Shown: positions 17,409 to 26,151 of the stretch, piece by piece | How the letters are laid out: each line of letters starts with the position of its first letter | Numbering within the stretch: the first letter of the stretch is position 1 | Source of the DNA: Anaeromyxobacter diazotrophicus | GTDB taxonomy: Bacteria > Myxococcota > Myxococcia > Myxococcales > Anaeromyxobacteraceae | DNA: 64,000 bases | Assembly: GCF_013340205.1 (NCBI RefSeq) | Contig: NZ_BJTG01000007.1 | Location: 1-64,000, forward strand | Reading direction: 5' to 3' | Translations under genes and position numbers: made by a program | Notes under the pieces: generated by a model | Database searches by the model: none | Told to the model about the DNA's origin: nothing | The model's input: the letters and a program-made list of their open reading frames with translations, nothing else

Positions 17409-19547
17409 ATGATCGCGACCGGACTGCTGACCTTCGCCCTGCTCGCCGCGCCCGCCAGTCCGAACCCGCTCCTCGCCCCCTGGCCCGGTCCCTACGGCGG
17501 CGTCCCGCCGTTCGACCGGGTCCGGGTGGCGGACCTCGGCCCGGCGCTCGACGCCGCGCTGGCCGAGCACCTGGCCGAGGTGGAGCGCGTCGCCGCCGAT
17601 CCCGCGCCGCCGACGTTCGACAACACGCTCGTGGCGCTGGAGCGCGCCGGCCGGACGCTCGACCGCGTGCAGGCGGTGCTCGGGGTCTACACCTCGACGC
17701 TGGCGGACGACGCGGTGCAGGCGGTCGAGCGGGAGGCGGCGCCGAAGCTGGCCGCCCACCGCGACCGCATCGCGCAGAACGCCCAGCTCTTCCGGCGCGT
17801 CGCGGCCGTGTACGAGGCGCGCGCGCGGCTCGACCCGGAGGCGCAGCGGCTCGCCTGGTACTGGCACAAGGAGCTCGTCCGCGCCGGCGCGCGCCTGGAG
17901 GGCCCGGCCAAGCAGCGGCTGGGCGAGCTCAACCAGCAGCTCGCCGCGTTGCAGACCCGCTTCTCGCAGAACGTGCTCGCCGACGAGAACGACCGGCTGC
18001 TCGTGCTCGAGCGGGAGGAGGACCTGGCGGGGCTGCCCGAGTCGGTCCGCGCCGCCGCCGCCTCGGCCGCGGCCTCGCGCGGCCACCCGGGGAAGTGGGC
18101 GGTGCTCAACACCCGCTCCTCGGTGGAGCCGTTCCTGGCCGCCTCGACCCGCCGCGACCTGCGCGAGAAGGTCTTCCAGGAGTTCACGCTGCGCGGGGAT
18201 CACGGCGACCTCCACGACAACAACGCCGTCGTCGCCCAGATCCTGGCGCTGCGCGCCGAGCGGGCGAAGCTCCTCGGCTACCCCACCCACGCCCACTGGC
18301 GCCTGGAGGACCAGATGGCGCGCACGCCGGAGCGCGCCGCCGAGCTCATGGAGGCGGTGTGGCCGGCGGCGGTGGCCCGCGCCCGCGAGGAGGTGGCCGA
18401 CATGCAGGCGGTGGCGGACGCCGAGGCGGCCGCGGGCCGCGGCCCGAAGCTCACCCTCGCGCCCTGGGACTACCGCTTCTACGCGGAGAAGGTGCGCAAG
18501 GCGCGCTACGACCTCGACGCCGAGGAGGTGAAGCCCTACCTGCAGCTCGAGAAGCTGCGCGAGGGGATGTTCGACGTCGCCGGGCGGCTCTTCGGGTTCC
18601 GCTTCGCCCCGGTGCCGGCGGGCCAGGTGCCGGTGCAGCACCCGGACGTGCGGGTGTGGGAGGTGACCGACGGCGCCGGCCAGCACGTCGGGCTCTGGTA
18701 CTTCGACCCCTACGCGCGGAAGGGGAAGCGCTCCGGCGCGTGGATGAACGCCTACCGCCGCCAGCAGCGGGTGGACGGGCCGGTCACCACCATCGTCTCG
18801 AACAACGCCAACTTCGTGAAGGGCAAGCCCGGCGAGCCGGTGCTGGTGAGCTGGGAGGACGCCACCACGCTCTTCCACGAGTTCGGGCACGCGCTGCACG
18901 GGCTCTCGTCCGCCGTGCGGTACCCGTCGCTCGCCGGGACGAACGTCGCGCGCGACTACGTCGAGTTCCCCTCGCAGCTCCTCGAGCACTGGCTCTCGAC
19001 GCCCGAGGTGCTGGCGCGCTACGCGGTGCACTTCCGGACGGGGCAGCCCATCCCCCCGGCGCTGGTGCAGCGCATCGAGCGGGCGAAGACCTTCAACGAG
19101 GGGTTCCGGACGGTGGAGTACCTCTCGGCCGCGCTGGTGGACCTGAAGCTTCACCTCGCCGGCGCGCGCCCGGTGGACCCCCGCGCCTTCGAGCGGGAGA
19201 CGCTGGCGGCGCTCGGGATGCCGCGCGAGATCGTCATGCGCCACCGCACCCCGCAGTTCCTGCACGTCTTCGGCGGGGACGGCTACTCCGCGGGCTACTA
19301 CAGCTACCTGTGGGCCGAGACGCTCTCCGCCGACGCCTTCGCCGCCTTCACCGAGGCGGGCGGCCCGTGGGACGCGAAGGTGGCCGCCCGGCTCCGCGGC
19401 GAGATCTTCACCCGCGGCAACACCCGCGATCCGGCCGAGGCCTACCGCGCCTTCCGCGGCCGGGACCCGGGCATCACCGCGCTCATGCGCGAGCGCGGCT
19501 TCCCGCTCCCCGCGGCGGCCGCACCCGGGGCGGCGACGGTGCGGTGA
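17409..19547 (+). CDS. M3-family metallopeptidase (oligopeptidase A / Dcp type), exported
   Basis: A 712-residue thimet-type zinc peptidase. The active site is HEFGHALHG (H490, E491, H494) with the third ligand in the DYVEFPSQLLEHW region about 25 residues on. YSAGYYSYLWAE near the end is the conserved substrate-binding block. A hydrophobic start (MIATGLLTFALLAAPAS) looks like a signal peptide, so it probably acts in the periplasm like peptidyl-dipeptidase homologues in this group, although typical PrlC is cytoplasmic. It degrades short peptides. The start is 7 bases after the fumarase stop. A repeat-rich gap follows it. Confidence 0.88.
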   Translation: MIATGLLTFALLAAPASPNPLLAPWPGPYGGVPPFDRVRVADLGPALDAALAEHLAEVERVAADPAPPTFDNTLVALERAGRTLDRVQAVLGVYTSTLADDAVQAVEREAAPKLAAHRDRIAQNAQLFRRVAAVYEARARLDPEAQRLAWYWHKELVRAGARLEGPAKQRLGELNQQLAALQTRFSQNVLADENDRLLVLEREEDLAGLPESVRAAAASAAASRGHPGKWAVLNTRSSVEPFLAASTRRDLREKVFQEFTLRGDHGDLHDNNAVVAQILALRAERAKLLGYPTHAHWRLEDQMARTPERAAELMEAVWPAAVARAREEVADMQAVADAEAAAGRGPKLTLAPWDYRFYAEKVRKARYDLDAEEVKPYLQLEKLREGMFDVAGRLFGFRFAPVPAGQVPVQHPDVRVWEVTDGAGQHVGLWYFDPYARKGKRSGAWMNAYRRQQRVDGPVTTIVSNNANFVKGKPGEPVLVSWEDATTLFHEFGHALHGLSSAVRYPSLAGTNVARDYVEFPSQLLEHWLSTPEVLARYAVHFRTGQPIPPALVQRIERAKTFNEGFRTVEYLSAALVDLKLHLAGARPVDPRAFERETLAALGMPREIVMRHRTPQFLHVFGGDGYSAGYYSYLWAETLSADAFAAFTEAGGPWDAKVAARLRGEIFTRGNTRDPAEAYRAFRGRDPGITALMRERGFPLPAAAAPGAATVR

Positions 19548-19642
19548 TCCCGAGGCAGGCGCGCGGCGCGGCCCCCCGCCGGCGCCGCCCGGCGCGGCGG
19601 CGCGGCGCGGGCCCCCCCCTCGAATCGCTGGCAGCGGTCCCG

Positions 19643-19868
19643 AGCGGGCGGCGGGGTGGCCCGCCGGCGTCGCTCCGGACGACCGCCGGGTAGGTACGGC
19701 GGTCGGGGCAGAAGCGCGCGGAGGCCGGGCAACGCATCGTGCCGCGCCGGCACGGCGCACGAGGTCCTCGCGCCGGCGCGGCACCGGCGTTGCTGGCGGC
19801 AGTACGGCGGGCGGGAATCTCACGCAGGTCGGCCTGCGCTCCTTCGGAGGGCCACCCCGCCGCCCGCT
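19643..19868 (+). repeat. structured inverted-repeat element, copy C
   Basis: About 226 bp bounded by a perfect 20-bp terminal inverted repeat (19643-19662 and 19849-19868; core GGGGTGGCCC). The central stem is 13 bp and perfect, GTGCCGCGCCGGC (19739-19751) with GCCGGCGCGGCAC (19772-19784). It has the same orientation as copy A. It shares CGCAGGTCGGCCTGCGCTCC near the right end with A, and the block CACCGGCGTTGCTGG with copy B read on its minus strand. The element again sits between genes, 95 bases after a stop codon. Confidence 0.8.
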
Positions 19869-19888
19869 GGCGGGCGTATCCGTCCGCT

Positions 19889-19980
19889 GGTCGAGGTCGC
19901 GGTCGGGATCGAGGTCGGGATCGAGGTCGGGGTCGGGGTCGAGGTTGGGGTCGAGTTGGGGTCGAGGTCGCGGTCGAGGA
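19889..19980 (+). repeat. GGTCG(A/G) hexanucleotide tandem tract
   Basis: About 92 bp made of imperfect six-base units such as GGTCGA, GGTCGG and GGATCG. It ends at the stop of the convergent Gre-family gene. Such tracts are prone to length change by slippage. No reading frame uses it convincingly. Confidence 0.75.
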
Positions 19981-19982
19981 CC

Positions 19983-20492
19983 TCACCCCGGCGGCGTCCT
20001 CCGGACCTCCACCACCGTCAGCTCCACCTCGCCCTTGGGGCGGCGCACCGTCGCCGTATCGCCGGCGCGCTTGCCGAGGAGCGCGCGCGCCAGGGGGGCG
20101 TCGGCGCTGACGAGGCGCCGCCGGGCGTCCGCCTCGTCCGGCCCGACGATGCGCCAGGTGGCGCGCTCTCCCGCCTCGTCCTCGACCGTGACCCAGCTGC
20201 CGAAGCCGGCCTGGCCGGCGGGCGCCGCCTCCGGGCCGAGCACGGTGAGGGCGGCGAGGGTGCCGCGCAGGAAGCCGGCGCGGCGCTCCAGCTCCGCGCG
20301 CCGCGCCTCCCGGGCGGCCGCCGGCGAGGTCGCGGCCTCCGCCAGCTCGCGCTCGGCGCGCGCCAGCGCCGCCCGGAGGGCCGCCTGCCCCTCCGGCGTC
20401 ACGTAGCGGACCTCGCCCGGCGCGAGGCGCGGGGGAGGGCGGGCGACGAGCTCCGCCTCGGGGGTCTCCTCGCTGGTGAAGGCCTTGGACAC
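19983..20492 (-). CDS. greB: GreA/GreB-family transcript cleavage factor
   Basis: A 169-residue Gre-type protein. The N-terminal part after about 30 residues is an antiparallel coiled coil (LRAALARAERELAEA to ERRAGFLRGTLAAL). The C-terminal FKBP-like domain contains GSWVTVEDEAGERATWRIVGPDEAD and SADAPLARALLGKRAGDTATVR, which match the conserved Gre core. Gre factors insert the coil into the RNA polymerase secondary channel and rescue backtracked complexes. The start MSKAFTSE is GreB-like, so GreB is the better guess, but the acidic tip residues are not clear and a non-cleaving paralogue is possible. ATG at 20492. Confidence 0.75.
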   Translation of the reverse strand: MSKAFTSEETPEAELVARPPPRLAPGEVRYVTPEGQAALRAALARAERELAEAATSPAAAREARRAELERRAGFLRGTLAALTVLGPEAAPAGQAGFGSWVTVEDEAGERATWRIVGPDEADARRRLVSADAPLARALLGKRAGDTATVRRPKGEVELTVVEVRRTPPG

Positions 20493-20556
20493 CCCTCGAT
20501 CCTAGCGCCGGACCGCGCCCCCCGCCTCGCGGAGGCTTTCCGGGTAGATTGCGCCC

Positions 20557-22527
20557 GTGACCCTCCTCCACGCCGCCGGCCTCCGGCTCTCCTTCGGCAG
20601 CCGCGTCGTCTTCGACGGGCTCACCTTCACCATCGACGAGGCGGAGCGGGTGGGCCTGGTGGGCGTGAACGGCTCCGGGAAGTCCTCGCTCATGCGCATC
20701 CTGGCGCGCGCCGCCGAGCCGGACCGCGGCGAGGTGCAGCTCCGGCGCGGGGCGTCGGTCACCTACCTGCCGCAGGAGCCCGAGTTCGAGGCGGGCGCGA
20801 CGGTCGCCTCCGAGCTGGAGGTGGCCCGGGCGCCGCTCCGGGCCGCCCTGGCGGCGCACGCGGAGCTCTCCGGCCGGCTCGCGGCCGAGCGCGACGAGGC
20901 GGCGCACGAGCGGCTGCTGGCGGAGCTGGCTGCCCTCTCGGAGGAGATCGACCACCTCGGCGGCTGGGACACCGCCCACGAGGCGCGCCGGCTGCTCGAT
21001 CGCCTGGGCGTCAAGGAGTGGGAGCGGGCAGTGGCGGACCTGTCCGGCGGGACCCGCAAGCGGGTCGCCATCGCGCGGGCGCTGCTCACCCGGCCCGACC
21101 TGCTGCTCCTGGACGAGCCCACCAACCACCTCGACGCCGACACGGTCGACTGGCTGGAGGAGGAGATCGACGCGCTGGGCGGGGCGCTGCTCCTCGTCAC
21201 CCACGACCGCTACTTCCTCGACGACCTGGTGGACCGGATCGTGGAGATCACGCCCGGCGCCGGCGTGACGAGCTACCCCGGCAACTACCAGGCCTACCTG
21301 GAGCAGAAGCTCGTCGCCGAGGAGCAGGGCGCGCTGGCGCAGCACAAGCGCGAGCGCTGGATCGCGCAGGAGGTGGCGTGGCTCCGCAAGGGCGTCGAGG
21401 CGCGCCGGACGAAGAGCAAGGCGCGCATCGCGCGGGCGCGCCAGCTCATGGCGGAGCGCGGCTTCACCCCGCCGCGGGTGGCGGAGCTGAAGCTCGCCCC
21501 GGCGCCCCGCCTGTCGCAGGTGGTGCTGGAGGGGGAGGGGCTCGTGAAGCGCTTCGGCGCCACGGCCGTCCTCGACGGGGTGGACTTCAAGCTGCAGCGC
21601 GGCGAGCGGCTCGGGCTGGTGGGGCCGAACGGGGTCGGGAAGACCACCTTCCTGCGGGTGGTGCTGGGCGAGCTGCCGCCCGACGCCGGGCGGACGGTGG
21701 TGGGCGCGAAGACCCGCGTCGCCTACTACGACCAGCAGCGCACCCGGCTCGACCCGGAGCAGACCGTCTACGAGGCGGCCGGCGGCGGCGCGCCGGGGAA
21801 GGGGGGCGAGGACTTCGTCGAGCTCTCCGGCCGCCGCGTGGCGCTGCGCGACTACCTCGACGACCTGCTCTTCCCGCCCACCGTCCAGCGCATGCAGGTG
21901 AAGGCGCTCTCCGGCGGCGAGCGGAACCGCCTGCTCCTGGCGCGCCTCTTCCTGGAGGGCGCCAACGTGCTCGTGCTGGACGAGCCCACCAACGACCTCG
22001 ACCTCGTCACCCTCAACGTGCTGGAGCGGCTGCTCCTCGACTTCGACGGGAGCGTGCTGCTCGTCACGCACGACCGCTACTTCCTCGACAAGGTGGCGAC
22101 CGGCATCCTGGCCTTCGAGGGGGGCGGCCGCGTCACGCGCTACCCGGGGAACTACGAGACCTACCGCACGCTCAAGGAGCAGGCGGCGCGGGCCGCGGAG
22201 GCGGAGCGCGCCGCGCCCCGGGGAGGCGAGCGCGTCCCGTCCCCCTCGCCCCGGAGAGGCGAGGGCCGGGGGGAGGAGGGGCGTCCCCCGGCGCGCAAGC
22301 CCGGCAAGCTCGGCTTCAACGAGCAGCGCGAGCTCGAGGGCATGGAGGCGGCCATCCTCGCCGCGGAGGAGCGCCAGGCGGAGCTGGAGCGGACGCTCTC
22401 GGACCCCGCCACCTACCAGCGCGACGGGGCCGCGGTGGCCGGGCTGCGGGCGGAGCTGGAGACCGTCACGGCCGAGGTGGAGCGGCTCTATGCCCGGTGG
22501 CAGGAGCTCGAGGGGCTGCGGGGGTGA
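20557..22527 (+). CDS. uup: ABC-F family ATPase, Uup-like
   Basis: A 656-residue soluble protein with two ABC ATPase domains and no membrane region. Domain 1 has GVNGSGKSS, LSGGTRKRVAIARAL and LLLDEPTNHLD; domain 2 has GPNGVGKTT (about 355-363), LSGGERNRLLLARL and LVLDEPTNDLD. The linker and a C-terminal coiled coil (from about 585, KLGFNEQRELEGMEAAI) fit Uup, which binds the ribosome or branched DNA. Just before the coil an arginine/glycine-rich stretch (559-578, SPSPRRGEGRGEEG) is encoded by a palindromic DNA repeat inserted in frame. GTG at 20557 lies 64 bases from the divergent Gre gene. Confidence 0.9.
   Translation: MTLLHAAGLRLSFGSRVVFDGLTFTIDEAERVGLVGVNGSGKSSLMRILARAAEPDRGEVQLRRGASVTYLPQEPEFEAGATVASELEVARAPLRAALAAHAELSGRLAAERDEAAHERLLAELAALSEEIDHLGGWDTAHEARRLLDRLGVKEWERAVADLSGGTRKRVAIARALLTRPDLLLLDEPTNHLDADTVDWLEEEIDALGGALLLVTHDRYFLDDLVDRIVEITPGAGVTSYPGNYQAYLEQKLVAEEQGALAQHKRERWIAQEVAWLRKGVEARRTKSKARIARARQLMAERGFTPPRVAELKLAPAPRLSQVVLEGEGLVKRFGATAVLDGVDFKLQRGERLGLVGPNGVGKTTFLRVVLGELPPDAGRTVVGAKTRVAYYDQQRTRLDPEQTVYEAAGGGAPGKGGEDFVELSGRRVALRDYLDDLLFPPTVQRMQVKALSGGERNRLLLARLFLEGANVLVLDEPTNDLDLVTLNVLERLLLDFDGSVLLVTHDRYFLDKVATGILAFEGGGRVTRYPGNYETYRTLKEQAARAAEAERAAPRGGERVPSPSPRRGEGRGEEGRPPARKPGKLGFNEQRELEGMEAAILAAEERQAELERTLSDPATYQRDGAAVAGLRAELETVTAEVERLYARWQELEGLRG
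22232..22292 (+). repeat. in-frame palindromic repeat inside the ABC-F gene
   Basis: A palindrome with an 8-bp stem CCCTCGCC/GGCGAGGG and 7-base loop, followed by purine-rich sequence, encodes a low-complexity RGEGRGEE-type peptide in the linker before the coiled coil. Its composition matches dispersed intergenic palindromes rather than the ABC-F family, so it looks like an insertion tolerated in a linker. Confidence 0.55.
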
Positions 22528-22554
22528 GCGCGCGCGGCGGGTTCGCCGGGCGCG

Positions 22555-24624
22555 TCAGGGGCCGGCGTAGGCGGCGACGCCGCCCGGCGCGGTGATCGCC
22601 CCGCTCTTGTCGGAGACCGCGCCGAACGCGAAGTACACGACGCGGCCCCCGCTCCCCCACCGGTCGAGCTGGATGCTCCGCACCGGCTGCGAGGCGAAGG
22701 CGGGCGCGCCCGCCACCGTCATGTCCTGGAAGTGCCCGTCCGTCGTGCGCCGCAGGACGCCACCCGTGCCGAGCCCGATCCAGAGGGTCCCCGCGCCGGC
22801 GCCGCCCCAGTCGCACGCCAGCGCGACCGCACCGGCGAAGTTGTCGGGCAGGCTCACCTTCTGAATGACGTTCCCCCACGCGTCGAGCTGCGCCAGGCCG
22901 TGGGTGAACGACCCCACCCACACCGTGCCGTCCTGGCAGTGCGAGAGCGCCCGCACGCTGTCGTCCGGCGTGCCGTCGCCGAGGCTGGCCGGGATGAACG
23001 GCGGGACGTCCGGCCAGATGTCCGCGCCGTACATCCAGTCGGTCGTCTTGCCGTCGGCGTGGTCGACGACCTGCGCCGCCGGGCCCATCCACCAGTCCTG
23101 GCGCGAGAAGGTCTCGCCGTAGCCGCCCTGGTTCACCGGGACGTAGGCGGTGCGGGCGCCGTTCGAGCCCCAGGGCGCGCCGTCCTGCGGGTTGATGGAG
23201 ACCGCGTACCCCTGGCCGTAGTAGACGGACTGCGCGCCGTTGCTGGCGGTCCAGGTGACCACCGGGTGCAGGTGCTCCCAGAAGTAGCGCGCGTCCTTCC
23301 ACTCGTCTTGGGTCGAGGCGTCCAGCTCGGCGATGGGGTCCCACCAGCCGCGCTGCTGCGGCTTCGCGATCAGCGCGGCCAGGGTGGCGTGCTGCCCGCC
23401 CATCCAGGCGTCCCCGTACATGAGCGACCAGGCGTTGTGGTTGACGGCGACGTGGTCCACGCGGTGCAGCAGGCGGCGGCCGGTGGTCCAGTAGGGCAGG
23501 GAGGCGAGCGGCTGCTGACCCGGGGCCGGCTGGCACTTCTTCGTCCACTGATCGTGCAGGTAGTCGCAGACGACGTGGGGCGGGCCGCCGGTCAGCACGT
23601 GCCGGGTCAGCGACAGGCTCTTGCCGTCGAAGGCGACCACGTCGGCGCCGCCCGAGTCGAGGGCCCAGCCCGCCAGCGGCTGCTCCAGGCAGACCACGTC
23701 CTGCAGGTCGCAGATGAACGAGAAGTCGAAGCCGTCGTAGCCGACGAACGCGCCGCCGGGTGCCGCGCCGGCGACCGAGATGACGGGGCAGAGCGTGAAC
23801 GGCGTGGGCGGGAGCTGGGCCACCTTGGTGGAGTACGACCAGTCGTTGCACTTCCGGGAGAGCCCGCCGTTCGCAGCGTCGAAGCGCAGGAACTTCTCGT
23901 CGCCGCGCTGCTTCGCGTAGAGGGCGTCGACGCCGGCGACGTAGACGTTCCCGCCCTCGTCGGCCGAGACGTCCCGGATGTCCCGCGAGAGGCCCTCGCG
24001 CGCGCCGTAGTAGGTCCAGTCGCCCACCTTGCGAGGATGCACCGTGACCGTGACGGTCCTCGACTGCGTCGCGCCGGCGTCGTCCCTCGCCGTCAGTGTG
24101 TAGGTCGTCGTGTCGGCGGGGATCACGGCGACGGAGGTCTGGCCGGCCGCGAGCGCGCCCACGTCGGGCGAGATCGCGACGCCGGCCGCGCCGGCCAGCG
24201 ACCACGCCAGGGTCGTGCTCTGCCCGAGCGCGAGGTCGGAGGGCGTGGCCGTGAACGAGCCGATCTCGAGCGCGATGCGAGGGTGCACCGTCACCGTGAC
24301 CGCCCTGGTCTGCGGCGCCCCGGCGTCGTCGGTCGCGGTCAGCGTGTACGTCGTCGTGGTGACCGGCTTCACGGTCACGGAACGCTGGTCGGCCGCGAGG
24401 GCGCCCACGTCGGGCGAGATCGTGATCGTGACCGCGCCCGTCAGCGTCCACGCGAGCGTCGTGCTCTGCCCTTCCGTGAGCTCGGACGGGGTCGCGGTGA
24501 ACGCGTCGATCGCGAGCGCGGTGTGCCCCGCGTCGGGGGCGCTGGGCGAAGAGGCGGCGGAGCAGCTCCAAAGCACCAGGGCGCATCCGCAGGCGCCCAC
24601 CATCCTCGACCGACCCTGACCCAT
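22555..24624 (-). CDS. lipoprotein with two Ig-like repeats and a propeller-like sensor region
   Basis: A 689-residue predicted lipoprotein. A signal peptide ends in a lipobox, LVLWSC/S, so it should be lipidated and surface- or periplasm-anchored. Two nearly identical 82-residue Ig/PKD-like domains follow (FTATPSELTEGQSTTLAW... and FTATPSDLALGQSTTLAW..., each ending TVTVTVHPR). The remaining 480 residues contain WVGSFTHGLAQLDAWGN and TLWIGLGTGGVLRRTTDG, which resemble blades of two-component-regulator propellers, mixed with cysteine- and tryptophan-rich loops. The function is unknown; carbohydrate or cell-surface binding is plausible because the exopolysaccharide genes follow. ATG at 24624. 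Confidence 0.7.
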   Translation of the reverse strand: MGQGRSRMVGACGCALVLWSCSAASSPSAPDAGHTALAIDAFTATPSELTEGQSTTLAWTLTGAVTITISPDVGALAADQRSVTVKPVTTTTYTLTATDDAGAPQTRAVTVTVHPRIALEIGSFTATPSDLALGQSTTLAWSLAGAAGVAISPDVGALAAGQTSVAVIPADTTTYTLTARDDAGATQSRTVTVTVHPRKVGDWTYYGAREGLSRDIRDVSADEGGNVYVAGVDALYAKQRGDEKFLRFDAANGGLSRKCNDWSYSTKVAQLPPTPFTLCPVISVAGAAPGGAFVGYDGFDFSFICDLQDVVCLEQPLAGWALDSGGADVVAFDGKSLSLTRHVLTGGPPHVVCDYLHDQWTKKCQPAPGQQPLASLPYWTTGRRLLHRVDHVAVNHNAWSLMYGDAWMGGQHATLAALIAKPQQRGWWDPIAELDASTQDEWKDARYFWEHLHPVVTWTASNGAQSVYYGQGYAVSINPQDGAPWGSNGARTAYVPVNQGGYGETFSRQDWWMGPAAQVVDHADGKTTDWMYGADIWPDVPPFIPASLGDGTPDDSVRALSHCQDGTVWVGSFTHGLAQLDAWGNVIQKVSLPDNFAGAVALACDWGGAGAGTLWIGLGTGGVLRRTTDGHFQDMTVAGAPAFASQPVRSIQLDRWGSGGRVVYFAFGAVSDKSGAITAPGGVAAYAGP
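24031..24522 (-). repeat. tandem 246-bp duplication encoding two Ig-like domains
   Basis: The segments 24031-24276 and 24277-24522 are direct repeats with a 246-bp period (82 codons). Each encodes one Ig-like domain of the lipoprotein. The DNA similarity is high enough to see by eye over the GTGCACCGT start and the GCCGGCGTCGTC block, suggesting a recent duplication or gene conversion. Confidence 0.8.
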
Positions 24625-24759
24625 GGCCCACCCCGCGCGCTCACTTCGCGTCCGGAGGATCGTGGGTCGGCCGCCGGCGAAGTGGGAGGCCAGGGGAGGG
24701 GAGGCACGCTCCTGGGTCGCGCGGGCGGGCGGATGCGGGGCGGCGGGCTCGCGCCGGGA

Positions 24760-26151
24760 TCAGCCCCTTTGCTGCTCGGCTGCTCCCGGCGGTACCGCCG
24801 GCGCGGCGGCGGGCTCGCCGGGCAGCAGGGCGCGCCGGTGGAAGGAGGTGAAGGCGAACAGGCCAGCGGCGGTGGCCGTGAACGCGGCCGCGTAGGCGAC
24901 CGCGAGCCCCGCCGCGCCCCACCTCGGGATGAGCAGGCTGCCGAGCGCCACCACCGTCACGCCCAGCACGACGTCGAACCCGAAGCGGGTCCACATGCGG
25001 TGGCCGACGACGAGCGGGTAGCCGAAGACCGTGTTGAGCGCCTCGGGGATGGTGGAGGCGGTCAGGATCACGAGGACCGGCCAGCCGGCGGCGAACCCGG
25101 TCCCGAACGCGGCCATCGCCGGGCGGGCCAGGAGCCCGACCGCGAGCGCGGGGACGGTGACCAGGACCAGGGTGACGACGAGGTTGGCGCGATTCAGGCG
25201 CGCGTACCGCACCGTGTCCGCGGCCCCCCTCAGGTTCGACATCATGGGGAACACCATCCGGAACACGGTCATCGGCACGAACAGGAGCGCGAGGCGCCAA
25301 CGCTCGGCGGCCGTGTACACGCCGAGCTCGGCGTAGCCGCCGGGCGTGTTCGCGAGCAGCGCGTTGCAGGCCCACAGCGCGGGCGTCACCGCGAAGGAGG
25401 CGAGGAACGCCGGCAGGGCGAAGCTCCAGAACACCGAGGCCTCGCGGCGCCAGTCCGGCGCGCGGGGCCGGATGCCGGCGCGCGCGTACTGCTCGCGCAG
25501 GCTCCGCTGGTTGAGCACGAGGTTGACGAGGAGCGAGGCGACGGTCCCGACCACCGCGCCCTCGAGCCCTCGCTGCCAGGCGCCGATCGCGATGAGCGGA
25601 AAGGACGTGAGCCCGCTCACGAGGCTGATGCGGGCCATCGGCCGGAACGCCTCGAAGCCGGCCAGGACCCCGTTCTGGAACGCGACGAGCGCGTTGAGCG
25701 CGACCATCGCCGCGCCGAGCATGAGCGGGGTCGCGAGCCGCGGGGAGGCGAGCACGCGGCCCGCGATGAGCGGCGCGAAGGCGAGGAGGGCGGCCGTCAT
25801 GAGCACGCCGGACGCCCCGGAGGCCAGCGAGGACATCCGGAGCACGCGCGCCACCTTCTCGGGATCCTTGTCGCGGTACTCGGCGACGTAGCGGGTCGCG
25901 GTGATCCCGAGCCCGAGCACGGAGAAGGAGCCGAGCATCCCGACGGTGCTCTGCACCATGCCGTACTCACCGTAGACGGCGCGGCCCATCAGGCGAGCGC
26001 AGACCAGGGACGCGGCGACGTTCAGGCCGCGCGACCCGACCGCCGACACGAGCGACCAGAGGAGCCCCGACGCGAAGCGGTTGCGCAGCGATCCGGCGGG
26101 CAGGATCCGCTCGCGCTCGCGCGCCACGTACGACAGGACGGGCGCGATCAT
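24760..26151 (-). CDS. polysaccharide flippase, Wzx/MATE-like (MOP superfamily)
   Basis: A 463-residue membrane protein with 12-14 hydrophobic helices. The first helix region (LRNRFASGLLWSLVSAVGSRG) and GITATRYVAEYR near residue 85 are typical of oligosaccharide flippases of the polysaccharide transport family. It should flip lipid-linked repeat units across the inner membrane. ATG at 26151 is chosen because the hydrophobic fold starts right after it and the sequence further upstream is low in coding character. It is divergent from the Wzc-like gene, with a 391-bp shared upstream region. Confidence 0.85.
   Translation of the reverse strand: MIAPVLSYVARERERILPAGSLRNRFASGLLWSLVSAVGSRGLNVAASLVCARLMGRAVYGEYGMVQSTVGMLGSFSVLGLGITATRYVAEYRDKDPEKVARVLRMSSLASGASGVLMTAALLAFAPLIAGRVLASPRLATPLMLGAAMVALNALVAFQNGVLAGFEAFRPMARISLVSGLTSFPLIAIGAWQRGLEGAVVGTVASLLVNLVLNQRSLREQYARAGIRPRAPDWRREASVFWSFALPAFLASFAVTPALWACNALLANTPGGYAELGVYTAAERWRLALLFVPMTVFRMVFPMMSNLRGAADTVRYARLNRANLVVTLVLVTVPALAVGLLARPAMAAFGTGFAAGWPVLVILTASTIPEALNTVFGYPLVVGHRMWTRFGFDVVLGVTVVALGSLLIPRWGAAGLAVAYAAAFTATAAGLFAFTSFHRRALLPGEPAAAPAVPPGAAEQQRG

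Larger units (their letters stand above)
19548..19982. other. 435-bp gene-free region with repeat copy C and a hexanucleotide tract
   Basis: No gene is supported between the M3 peptidase and the convergent Gre factor. The first 90 bases are an almost pure G/C stretch with several short palindromes. Repeat copy C (19643-19868) follows, and then a GGTCG(A/G)-type tandem tract (19889-19980) that runs up to the Gre stop codon. Confidence 0.75.
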
